Shown piece after piece: positions 29,889 through 38,147 of a stretch of 64,000 nt of DNA; within the stretch, counting starts at the first letter, position 1, and each line of letters opens with the position of its first letter. The stretch is from Pontiellaceae bacterium B1224 (GTDB lineage: Bacteria; Verrucomicrobiota; Kiritimatiellia; Kiritimatiellales; Pontiellaceae), in assembly GCA_029432815.1 (NCBI GenBank), contig JAROBA010000026.1, forward strand, positions 1 to 64,000. Reading direction: 5' to 3'. The position numbers and the translations under genes are program-made. Below the pieces are notes generated by a model, which was not told the DNA's origin, made no database searches, and saw only the letters and a program-made list of their open reading frames with translations.

Positions 29889-30667
29889 AATACGTGCTGC
29901 TCCTTCATTTTTCCGATCAGTTCCGCGATCATATCAGCCGGTTCACCGGACAGGATTTCTTTGTTCAGCTTAACCGGCGGAGCGAATACCTTGGCGACCT
30001 TCGTCGGAGATCCCGCCAGCCCAATATTACCTTCTTCAGGTTGCAGCTCTTCAACGCCCCAGCAGGGAATCTCGGCCTTTTTGGCGGCCATCTTTTTCTT
30101 CAGAGAAGGCATACGCAGGCTGTTGGCTTCTTTCACAACGGTGAGCGCACAGGGTTTATCGACATCCCAGACTTCGTAGCCGTCTTCCGTAACCTTATTC
30201 ACCTTAAAGGTATCCCCGGTAACTTCCACCGCTTTGGCATACGTGATCATCGGGAAATCAAGAAAATGCGCCACACCCGGCCCCACCTGCGCAGTATCGC
30301 CGTCAATCGCCTGTTTTCCGAAGAGCACCAGATCGACATCTTCGATTTTCCGAATCGCGAGATTGATAGTGTACGATGTGGCCCACGTGTCGGCTCCACC
30401 GAATTTACGATCGGAAACCAGAATGGCTTCGTCGGCGCCGTGCGACAGTGCGGTACGCAATGCCTGCTCCGCCTGCGGCGGTCCCATGGAGAGCACGATG
30501 ACTTTTCCGCCGTGTAAATCCTTGAGCTGCAGCGCCATTTCGAGCGCGTTTTCATCGAACGGATTAATGATGGACGGAACCCCTGCCCGATTCAGCCGAT
30601 TGGTCTCACGATCGATCGTGACCTTGTCCGAATCCGGTACCTGCTTAATGCATACTACGATGTTCAT
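29885..30667 (-). CDS. etfB: Electron-transfer flavoprotein subunit beta
   Basis: A 260-residue AMP/FAD-binding partner of EtfA. It begins MNIVVCIKQVPDSDKVTIDRETNRLNR and contains NPFDENALEMALQLKD and the LVLFGKQAIDGDTAQVGPGVAHFL signature. I choose the ATG at 30667 because AAGG stands about seven bases upstream and the protein then aligns with the family; an ATG two codons earlier (30673) is possible. Whether this ETF is of the electron-bifurcating type cannot be decided by eye. Confidence 0.96.
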   Translation of the reverse strand: MNIVVCIKQVPDSDKVTIDRETNRLNRAGVPSIINPFDENALEMALQLKDLHGGKVIVLSMGPPQAEQALRTALSHGADEAILVSDRKFGGADTWATSYTINLAIRKIEDVDLVLFGKQAIDGDTAQVGPGVAHFLDFPMITYAKAVEVTGDTFKVNKVTEDGYEVWDVDKPCALTVVKEANSLRMPSLKKKMAAKKAEIPCWGVEELQPEEGNIGLAGSPTKVAKVFAPPVKLNKEILSGEPADMIAELIGKMKEQHVL

Positions 30668-30703
30668 AGACATCCCTTTCCCGAGTTAATAAACAAAAGA
30701 CCG

Positions 30704-30732
30704 ATAGTAGTTAAAAGGGCCAATGCTCTCAA
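30704..30732 (-). promoter_or_regulatory. Predicted promoter of etfBA
   Basis: On the minus strand TTGAGA (30727-30732) and TACTAT (30704-30709) are 17 bp apart, placing transcription start near 30697, about 30 nt before the etfB ATG. Confidence 0.5.
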
Positions 30733-31001
30733 GTGGAATCACGTATCAATAGCACGCATTCCCCGAAAGTTACACTCGTTGAAAAGGGTACTGACATTGA
30801 AAATGCTGAATACAAAACGGACATTCAGGCCGTCGCTGAGTCCACCGCCCCTTCATCCCTAAATCTGACACGGCATAACTCCCGTACCCGACAAAACAAG
30901 AGATGGCATCGTCTTCTTCCAAACATTGGAAATCACTTTCGGTTGACTCGCCTTTACTAAATTACCAATACTCCGATCATTATTTAAGGAGAGCAACTAT
31001 C
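30733..31001 (+). promoter_or_regulatory. lpdA upstream region
   Basis: With the etfBA promoter, this completes the 330-nt gap between divergent etfB and lpdA. I see no credible gene; a 75-codon open frame here lacks a ribosome site and any recognisable sequence. A perfect palindrome lies at 30917-30931, and a weak TTGACT-18-AATACT promoter for lpdA follows at 30943-30972. Confidence 0.4.
30917..30931. repeat. Iterated palindrome, intergenic copy
   Basis: A perfect TTCCAAACATTGGAA, 12 bases before a candidate -35 element for lpdA. Confidence 0.9.
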
Positions 31002-32390
31002 ATGGATTTTGACGTAATTGTTATCGGAGCGGGCCCGGGCGGATATCCGGCGGCCATTAAAGCAGCCCAACTGGGCGCAAAAACAGCCATCATCGAGCGC
31101 GAATGGCTTGGCGGAACCTGCCTGAACTGCGGATGTATTCCCACCAAAACCCTGATTGCCGGCGCGGAAGTCTATCAGAAAATTCTGCACGCCGAGTCGT
31201 TCGGCATTAAGGTCGGGAAACCGAAAATTGACTATCCGGCCATGAAAAAGCGCAAGGACGATGTCATCCAAACGCAGCAGGCCGGTATTGCCTATTTGCT
31301 GAAATCGCACGGCGTCACCCTCTTTGAAGGACTCGGTTCGTTCCGCGATGCCAACACGATTGCCGTTAAGAAGAGCGACGGCTCCACCGAGACCATCACC
31401 GGCAAAAACATTATTATCGCCACCGGCTCCACCTCCACTGTTCCGGGCTTTATTCCGAAACACGAGCGCATTGTGGAAAGCCGCGCCTTTCTGGAACTGG
31501 AAAAACTGCCGAAAACGCTGATGGTACTCGGCGGCGGCTACATCGGCTCCGAGCTGGCCTGCATGGCGGCCGGTCTCGGCGTAGAGGTCACGATTGTTGA
31601 ACTGCTGCCCGACATTCTGATGTTGCTGGATAAAGACATTCGTAACGAGGTTAAAAAGCATATGAAGAGCGAGCTGGGCATGACCCTGCTGACCGGCGAT
31701 GCGATGCAGGATATCCAGGCTTCGGAAAAGAGTGTTACTGCCAAAGCGGGCGACAAAACCATTGAAGCGGATATGCTGCTGGTTTCGATCGGCCGCAGCC
31801 CCGTTCTTGACGGCCTCAACATTGAAGCCGCCGGTGTAGCTGTGAATGAGCGCGGATATGTGGACGTCGATGAACTCAGCCGCACGAATGTTCCGAACAT
31901 TTTCTGCATTGGCGATGTTTCCGGCCGGATGCAGCTGGCGCATGCCGCCACCTCGCAAGCCATGTATGTCTGCGAGCTGATCATGAAGGAAGAAGAGAAA
32001 ATTGAAGAAGTCGTGATTCCGGGCGTAATCTTCACCTCTCCGGAAGTGGCGCTGGTCGGCTATACCGAAGACGAGTGCAAAAAGCTGGGCCGCTCCGTCA
32101 ATGTCGGGAAATTCCAGTTTAAACCGCTGGGCAAGGCGCAGGCGGCTAACGAAACGGAAGGGTTTGTGAAAATCATTGCCGACAAGGAAAGCGACATCAT
32201 TATCGGCGCCCAGTGCGCCGGCCCGCATGCCACCGACCTGATCAGTGAAATGGTTGTGGCCGTTCGCGAGGAGATCACCGCGGAAGAGCTGGGCAACACC
32301 GTTCATGCCCACCCGACCTTCGCGGAGATCTGGATGGAATGTGCGCACGCCCTGCATAAAGGCTGTGTGCACGCGCCGCCCGCCCGCTAG
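31002..32390 (+). CDS. lpdA: Dihydrolipoyl dehydrogenase
   Basis: A 462-residue FAD-dependent oxidoreductase regenerating lipoamide disulfide. FAD motif: VIGAGPGGYPAAIKAAQLG; redox motif GGTCLNCGCIPTK at residues 38-49 with the active pair Cys40 and Cys45 and an extra Cys43; NAD motif VLGGGYIGSELACMAAGLG; C-terminal catalytic HAHPTFAE. I use ATG 31002, with AAGGAG ten bases upstream; an upstream in-frame extension would run through the palindrome and promoter. No 2-oxoacid dehydrogenase or glycine-cleavage gene is adjacent, so the partner complex is elsewhere. Confidence 0.94.
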   Translation: MDFDVIVIGAGPGGYPAAIKAAQLGAKTAIIEREWLGGTCLNCGCIPTKTLIAGAEVYQKILHAESFGIKVGKPKIDYPAMKKRKDDVIQTQQAGIAYLLKSHGVTLFEGLGSFRDANTIAVKKSDGSTETITGKNIIIATGSTSTVPGFIPKHERIVESRAFLELEKLPKTLMVLGGGYIGSELACMAAGLGVEVTIVELLPDILMLLDKDIRNEVKKHMKSELGMTLLTGDAMQDIQASEKSVTAKAGDKTIEADMLLVSIGRSPVLDGLNIEAAGVAVNERGYVDVDELSRTNVPNIFCIGDVSGRMQLAHAATSQAMYVCELIMKEEEKIEEVVIPGVIFTSPEVALVGYTEDECKKLGRSVNVGKFQFKPLGKAQAANETEGFVKIIADKESDIIIGAQCAGPHATDLISEMVVAVREEITAEELGNTVHAHPTFAEIWMECAHALHKGCVHAPPAR

Positions 32391-32396
32391 AAAAAC

Positions 32397-32411
32397 TTCC
32401 AATGATTGGAA
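32397..32411. repeat. Iterated palindrome between convergent genes
   Basis: A perfect TTCCAATGATTGGAA six bases past the lpdA stop, in the 30-nt gap to the convergent transglutaminase gene. No classical terminator is seen here, so the palindrome and the adjoining GCTCGC/GCGAGC hairpin (32414-32433) may end both transcripts. Confidence 0.85.
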
Positions 32412-32420
32412 AGGTGCTCG

Positions 32421-35400
32421 CTACTGTTTGGCGAGCTCTTTTTTATTTTCAGCCTCGATGATCTTGGTTCTCAGATGCGCCGCCTTGATCCCCCGATTCA
32501 TCGAGTCGACATATGCACTGTATTCCTGCGCGGTGAAATTGCCGGATTTCAGTGAGTATTCGGCGACCCCCTGCTCATTAACGCTCCAATTGAGGAATGC
32601 ATCGCCTGCGGCGTCTGCCGGAGGCCGTTGCAATTCCAACCGCATGCCATCGGCCAGCACGATGTCGCTGGTGATTTTCATATTCAGCGGAAACATGACC
32701 TGAAACGGATTTTTCCGATTCTGCACACTGCGCACACCGAGATGATAATGGGCCCAGAGCGGCTGAATATCCAATTCCACTTTTTCAGTTAGATTGGTCG
32801 GCAGCGGATGCCCCTGCGTGTAACTGATGTTCAGCTCCAGATCTTCAGACGGATCAGTCACGTGCTTTGCCGTCATCGACTGGACTTGCACACCAGGAAT
32901 GAGATAGGCCACATTTTGCTGGAACCATTCCGGCCACTTTACCTTTTGCTGATCTTTTAATGCACTGCGCATCCAGGAGGCATAGTAGCCGCTGAGCACA
33001 ACCTGTTCCGTAATTCCAACCGGCGCTCCCGGATTCACGGACACCACTCTTCGAACGGTGCAGCTGCTGGAGCCCGGTTGGTAGTCCGGCACCTTAATCA
33101 GGCGCGGCTCCTCCGAATCCAGCACGAGCACCTGCTGTTTATTCAACCCTTGCGGCACGGAAACAAAGGCATCTGCGTCCTGATCCGTCGGATCCACAAA
33201 CATGCCGCCGCGGATTTCCGGGAGGTAGGCAATCATGTGGTTGAACTGGTCCGTAGTGAATATTTCGGTGTAGATATCGTCACCGGTATTGGCCAATACG
33301 AGCTCGCATTTTACGCCAACGGCTTCGAGCATGACCTTGAGCAGCACGGCAAAATCTTTGCAGTCGCCATATCGGTACGAAAGGGTGTCGGCCGCAGTGT
33401 CGGGAATGTATGCATCGCGCCCGAACTCCAGCGGTTTATAGGTGAACGATGAGCGGATCCACTCCATGACAGCCGCATATTTTTCCTCCGCAGTCTCACA
33501 GCCGGCCACCAGCTCTTCCGCCTTTTCCTGCGGTTCTTTACCCATTTCCAACTGTTCCTGAATCTCTTCCAGATAAGCCATTCCGCAAGCCTGCCAGGAA
33601 TTGGTTTCGCCGCCGAGCGCAACGCCGGGCACAAACCGCTCGACCGGAATCTGCTGAGGCTCCCACTTGTAGGCATAGGCCCCGGGCCCCATCCACAGCA
33701 CGCCGTTTTCCACGCGCGTTTCTTCAACGCCGTTAAAAGCACGCACGGTTACAGCATCCACATCCCCGGCCAGATAAACTCCGGAGTGCAGCACCGGATA
33801 GCCCGCTGCCATGAAGTGGCGTTTGAAATAGAACTCGTCCGCATGGGAAGAATAGCGCCGGGTGACCTCCGCCTTGATGGTGTATCCGGGTTGAAGATTC
33901 GGCACGGGAATCACGAGTTTTTTATCTTCCGAAACCAGGCCATCGGAATCGTCGTCCAGCACATAAAAATCTTTGATCGCACCGCGAGCAACAACCGTCC
34001 CGTTGGTATCCAGCACCTCCAGTTCGTTCACAAAAATTTCCTCCGATGTCGGGTCGAATGAATATTCCAATGAACTGAAGGAGGAGATTCCGGCATCATC
34101 CAGCACTTTAATTTCAAATAACGTGGTGCGCTTCAGTTCGCCCCCTTGCTCATATTTCCAAAGCGTCAGATGAAGCGCATAATAGGCCCCGAACTCTTTT
34201 CCAAAGTCTGGAACAGGTTTCCCGCTCACCTTTTCCGCCAACGCCGCCGGCAGCTCCACGGGGTCGATCGAATCTTTCAGCAGACTGTTGTCACCCTCCC
34301 CTAATTCAGCGGATAAAATCCCCAGCCATTCCTTCGTGGTTTCGTTCCTCGGATTAAGCTTCAACGCTGTTTCCAATGTGGTCTTGGATTCCCGATACCA
34401 TTTGAGCTGATATTCGCAGTACGCCTTTTCCAGATAGGCATCGACGGTGGCATAGCCCTTTTCAATGAGCTGCTCGCTCACTTCCAGCGCTTCATTGTAG
34501 AGCCCCAGTTCCTGACAGGCATCAATCAGCCAATAGGCAATATCGGCTGAGAAGCCCTGACGCTCCAGGAAAGAGCGCGACAGCTCCGCCACGTGCTCAT
34601 AATCCCCTTTTGAATAATACAGATCCAGTTGATGCAACTGCAGTCCCACCCCCGGGTTGGGCTCCATATAATCAGCAAACAGAACATCCAGCCCATCCCA
34701 CATGCCGTTATCCGCTCGCAGCCGTGTCCAGTCCATAAAGTCATCATCATTACGGTAGCCCTTTTCAAACAGAGCCGAATAGGCCGCATCAGCCTCATTC
34801 ACCTTTCCCGCGCCATAGAGCAGCGTCGCTTCCCAGCTTTTAACGATCTCCGTTTCCCGGATTTCCGCCGACACTTCATCCAGCAGCGCCAGTGCTTCTG
34901 CCTGCTGGCCCAACCGATGATGCGACGACAGAATATTGCTGAAATAGAGGGCATTGGTTGCATCGCAACTGAGGCCGGCCGCAAACCAATCAACCGCTTC
35001 CGGAAAACGGCCGGCATTATAAAAACCCAAACCAACCCGATTGATCATTTTCCCCTGCGCCGCACGCCGATCATCCGACAGGTTTTCCAAAGATTGGAAG
35101 TCAAATTCCGGCGGGTTATACACAACCGAACCGAAAACCTTCCGCGCCGCCTCGTCCAAACCATCGGCCTGCCCCGCCGGGCGCCAGACGGCCACCAGAT
35201 AGGCCAGATTGGTCGCAAACACGACCTGCTCAACACAGTCGTTTTCGCCGTTGGAATAGGAATAGACATAAGCAGGCATTCCCTGAATGGTCACCGACTC
35301 CAGCTGATCCTCTTTAAGCGGCTCCTCAAATCCGTAGAGCTCGAGATAGGCTTTTTGTACCATTTCCGGCGGCGCATCCTCCAGCGGCAGCGCCATGGGC

Positions 35401-36527
35401 ACCACGGTGAAACGGGTTCCATCCGGATACAGACCACCGACATCCGCCAGAAAGTCGGACGCATGTATCTCGTTCCAGGCCATCCAATCGCTGTCCCGCA
35501 AATCAACGGCATAGCCGAACTCCTCCGATTGATGCTTTCCGAACGGGCCGCCGCCGGAGCCATAGGCCCGCTTCTCCGCATCGATTTGGCAGAAGCCTTC
35601 CAGGATCTGATCTGCCTGTTCCCGCACCTGCTCCTTGTTTTTCCGACCGGACCAGAACATGAGCTGATAGCAATAGCCGTTCCGCACACCACACCAGAAC
35701 AGATAGCTCATCTTCATTGAACCAACGCTGGCATCCACCTCATAGCGCCGTCCCTCAAACGTTCCAATGCTTGAATGGTCCACCTCTGAAAAAACGGCGG
35801 TGGGATCGCGCAGTTTGATGTTTGCATGAGAGATGCTCACCAACTGATCTGCCGTCATTCCGACTTCAATGCCCGGGCATTCCGCAATAACCGCCATATA
35901 TACTTCAGGATTATGGCGCACGAGCACCAGACAGCTGTCTTCATTGATGGTCGAAGGCTCAAGGCTCATCCAGTTTTTATTCGGCAGAGAGAGCTGAAAA
36001 TTAAGCTCCTCCATCGAATATTCAGTTTCCCTGATTTCTTTTGCCAGATTCTGTGCAGCTGAAAGACGGGTACGGCCCAGCATCCCCCCAACCAGTCCGA
36101 CCATAAAGAGAGAGAGGAATACGCAGTTCAGTCCAATGGCCCAACCGGCCTGCTTACGGCCCTGCTTATATTGCCGACGCGTTCCATCATCATTAAAGCT
36201 ACGGCGATACATCGACAGCCCAACAATCGCCAACGTGACTCCAACCACGGTCAAGAGACAGATCAGCACTGCACCGCCGATTGTCACAACCGAATGAAGC
36301 AACCCCGCCGGCAGAACTGCCTTAAGGATCTGCAGGACCTGCATCAGCAGAAAGCCCACGACAGTAAGCGTCAGGCTGTGAACGCAAAGCGTACTGGAGG
36401 ATTTACGCCGTGCAATGGAGAAACATTTACTGATCCCGATAATCGACATCACGATCCAGAAAACATTACCGAATATTTGTCCATACTCCGTCGGAGTTTC
36501 CACCACCGCTATTACATAACCCAACAT
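32421..36527 (-). CDS. Large membrane protein with TPR, DUF3857 and transglutaminase-like domains
   Basis: A 1368-residue protein. Residues 1-155 hold about four membrane helices. A central region with TPR-like repeats spans roughly residues 490-745. A DUF3857 domain follows (about 775-940), then a transglutaminase-like domain near 1015-1125. That domain has Cys in RYGDCKDFAVLLKVML, His in DQFNHMIAYLPE and Asp in FVDPTDQDAD, the full Cys-His-Asp triad. The arrangement suggests a periplasmic or surface peptide-processing role, but the substrate is unknown. I choose ATG 36527 because GGGGG lies six bases upstream; an in-frame TTG at 36533 would add two residues. Palindromes are at 34199-34213 (one mismatch) and 35085-35099 (perfect, read FQSLE). 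Confidence 0.85.
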   Translation of the reverse strand: MLGYVIAVVETPTEYGQIFGNVFWIVMSIIGISKCFSIARRKSSSTLCVHSLTLTVVGFLLMQVLQILKAVLPAGLLHSVVTIGGAVLICLLTVVGVTLAIVGLSMYRRSFNDDGTRRQYKQGRKQAGWAIGLNCVFLSLFMVGLVGGMLGRTRLSAAQNLAKEIRETEYSMEELNFQLSLPNKNWMSLEPSTINEDSCLVLVRHNPEVYMAVIAECPGIEVGMTADQLVSISHANIKLRDPTAVFSEVDHSSIGTFEGRRYEVDASVGSMKMSYLFWCGVRNGYCYQLMFWSGRKNKEQVREQADQILEGFCQIDAEKRAYGSGGGPFGKHQSEEFGYAVDLRDSDWMAWNEIHASDFLADVGGLYPDGTRFTVVPMALPLEDAPPEMVQKAYLELYGFEEPLKEDQLESVTIQGMPAYVYSYSNGENDCVEQVVFATNLAYLVAVWRPAGQADGLDEAARKVFGSVVYNPPEFDFQSLENLSDDRRAAQGKMINRVGLGFYNAGRFPEAVDWFAAGLSCDATNALYFSNILSSHHRLGQQAEALALLDEVSAEIRETEIVKSWEATLLYGAGKVNEADAAYSALFEKGYRNDDDFMDWTRLRADNGMWDGLDVLFADYMEPNPGVGLQLHQLDLYYSKGDYEHVAELSRSFLERQGFSADIAYWLIDACQELGLYNEALEVSEQLIEKGYATVDAYLEKAYCEYQLKWYRESKTTLETALKLNPRNETTKEWLGILSAELGEGDNSLLKDSIDPVELPAALAEKVSGKPVPDFGKEFGAYYALHLTLWKYEQGGELKRTTLFEIKVLDDAGISSFSSLEYSFDPTSEEIFVNELEVLDTNGTVVARGAIKDFYVLDDDSDGLVSEDKKLVIPVPNLQPGYTIKAEVTRRYSSHADEFYFKRHFMAAGYPVLHSGVYLAGDVDAVTVRAFNGVEETRVENGVLWMGPGAYAYKWEPQQIPVERFVPGVALGGETNSWQACGMAYLEEIQEQLEMGKEPQEKAEELVAGCETAEEKYAAVMEWIRSSFTYKPLEFGRDAYIPDTAADTLSYRYGDCKDFAVLLKVMLEAVGVKCELVLANTGDDIYTEIFTTDQFNHMIAYLPEIRGGMFVDPTDQDADAFVSVPQGLNKQQVLVLDSEEPRLIKVPDYQPGSSSCTVRRVVSVNPGAPVGITEQVVLSGYYASWMRSALKDQQKVKWPEWFQQNVAYLIPGVQVQSMTAKHVTDPSEDLELNISYTQGHPLPTNLTEKVELDIQPLWAHYHLGVRSVQNRKNPFQVMFPLNMKITSDIVLADGMRLELQRPPADAAGDAFLNWSVNEQGVAEYSLKSGNFTAQEYSAYVDSMNRGIKAAHLRTKIIEAENKKELAKQ

Positions 36528-36764
36528 AACCAACCCCCTGAAACCAGATCACACGTATATCAAAAAAGTTTAATGACCTCCCGCCAATTGGCAACCCTCT
36601 ACGAACATAAATTATAAAAACCTGTTCCACAGCAAGTCCCGTCCAAAACAGATCGTTTAATTCGTCCGTTTTATAAAGCGTTTTAAGGTTTGCAGGAGTT
36701 GACCCTCCGAAACCAAACCGATAGCTTCCCTCGCGTTATTCAGGAAACAAGCGATTTTTATTAT
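36528..36764. promoter_or_regulatory. Divergent promoter region
   Basis: These 237 nt between two divergent genes hold no gene that I can see. On the minus strand TTGCCA (36589-36594) and TAAACT (36667-free; at 36567-36572) are 16 bp apart, a possible promoter for the transglutaminase gene. I see no clear promoter for the DUF481 gene. Confidence 0.35.
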
Positions 36765-37793
36765 ATGAAAAAAACACTCTCCATTTTAATTCCCCTACTG
36801 GTTGCAGTACATGCGGGCCTGGCGCAGGACACCATTCTACTCAACAACGGGGATAAGCTGACAGGCACCATCCTGAAGCAAACCCCCGAGCAGATCGATT
36901 TCAAATCCCCCGCGTTCGGGACCGTCAGCCTGAACCCGCATGACATTAAGGAAATCAAGATCGCGGATCCCTCTCTGGAAAAACTGGGCGAAATCACGGT
37001 CCCGGCAGAAGCCATCGCAAAAAATGAAAAAACAACCGGCAATCTTCCTAAGACAAATGCGCCTCCGGCACCGCCTGCCAAAAAAGAACCGGTAAAGATG
37101 AAAAAATGGACCGGCCAGGCCGGATTGGCCATTGCCATTCGCCAAAAAACCAGTTCCAACCAGATCGGAGTCATTCGTGAGGAAAAATATGAAACGTATC
37201 GCCTGTATGGGAATATCCAATGGAAAGGCAAACAGAACAACCTGAACTGGGATTGGGTCTACCGCTACAGCAGCGATGAATATCAAATCCGGGACGATTT
37301 CTTCAGCGTTGCTCAGGTTTACAAACATTCCTTCAATAACAATAATTTATATTCCTCGGCCAAAACCCTCTATCTGCGGGATTATAATCGGCGTATTGAA
37401 AATGAATTTCTGCAGACCGGAGAACTCGGAATAACCTGGTTTGATAAAGACTCAAACATCCAGCTGGAAACCTCAGCCGGCGCGGGTTATCGCATGTATC
37501 AACGCCTGGATCCCGCACGAATCGCAAGCAGCACAATCAGTCAGCCTGAATTTATTTTTGATGCAAATTTCCGTTGGAACCTGATCAATACGTTGGCGCT
37601 GACTCAGAGTTACACGCATTTAGGCAACCTGACCAACTATCAATTCGTCTTCTCCACCGGCTTTGAAAATAAACTGGTGCAGGATCTGTTTGTGCGCATG
37701 GAATATCGGCTCGACCGCGACACAGAAGTCTATTACGACGATAAGGGCTATTACGACAAAGCGCTGCTCACAAGTCTGCTGTATAAGTTTTAA
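36765..37793 (+). CDS. DUF481 (YdiY-like) outer-membrane beta-barrel protein
   Basis: A 342-residue protein. A signal peptide covers residues 1-21 (MKKTLSILIPLLVAVHAGLA). An N-terminal small beta-domain (ILLNNGDKLTGTILKQTPEQIDFKSPAFGTVSL, here in parts GDKLTGTIL and FGTVSL) is common in these proteins in place of a plug. A proline/lysine linker follows, and then a 16-strand-like barrel from about residue 110 ending in LLYKF with a terminal Phe, the signal for outer-membrane insertion. I use ATG 36765 because it gives the clean signal peptide; the frame is open further upstream. Function in the family is unclear (osmotic or salt response in E. coli). Confidence 0.86.
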   Translation: MKKTLSILIPLLVAVHAGLAQDTILLNNGDKLTGTILKQTPEQIDFKSPAFGTVSLNPHDIKEIKIADPSLEKLGEITVPAEAIAKNEKTTGNLPKTNAPPAPPAKKEPVKMKKWTGQAGLAIAIRQKTSSNQIGVIREEKYETYRLYGNIQWKGKQNNLNWDWVYRYSSDEYQIRDDFFSVAQVYKHSFNNNNLYSSAKTLYLRDYNRRIENEFLQTGELGITWFDKDSNIQLETSAGAGYRMYQRLDPARIASSTISQPEFIFDANFRWNLINTLALTQSYTHLGNLTNYQFVFSTGFENKLVQDLFVRMEYRLDRDTEVYYDDKGYYDKALLTSLLYKF

Positions 37794-38085
37794 TTCGCGG
37801 CACCGTTTGGCGGTCAATGGAACAGAAAGAGCTACGCGGATTTCCAAAGTGACAACTTATATCAGGACCGGACAATTCACCTTTTTTCTTTTCCCTGACA
37901 CCGTTCTTCGACTGAGTTACATTGGTACTGAAATTGATCTCCTGGTTAATTTAAAAAAAGTTCGTTCCGCACTGCTAATCCCCTGCAGAAAAAACCGTTG
38001 TTTTAAGGAAGAACTCGTTAGGAACCCGGTCCAGGGCCATCCGGAATCGAGGAAAAACATTAGGTTTATTTAGCATCGCCGCCAA
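37794..38085. other. Non-coding stretch before thrS
   Basis: About 290 nt after the DUF481 stop. I see no gene, repeat or clear terminator in it. It ends at the thrS promoter. Confidence 0.5.
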
Positions 38086-38114
38086 TTGACACCCATGGGG
38101 CAACTCCCTATATT
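38086..38114 (+). promoter_or_regulatory. Strong predicted sigma-70 promoter of thrS-infC
   Basis: A perfect -35 TTGACA (38086-38091) and TATATT (38109-38114) are separated by exactly 17 bp. Transcription would start near 38121, leaving a short leader before thrS. This argues against the most upstream thrS start (38133) and for ATG 38148 or 38160. Confidence 0.75.
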
Positions 38115-38147
38115 CATGCTCTTTTACGGAAGATGCTTTCTACGAGG

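Noticed and set aside
30733-30960. 75-codon open frame upstream of lpdA
   Set aside because: No ribosome site or recognisable sequence; it contains the palindrome and promoter region.
30984-32402. 472-codon open frame opposite lpdA
   Set aside because: It is an antisense shadow of a well-supported gene.
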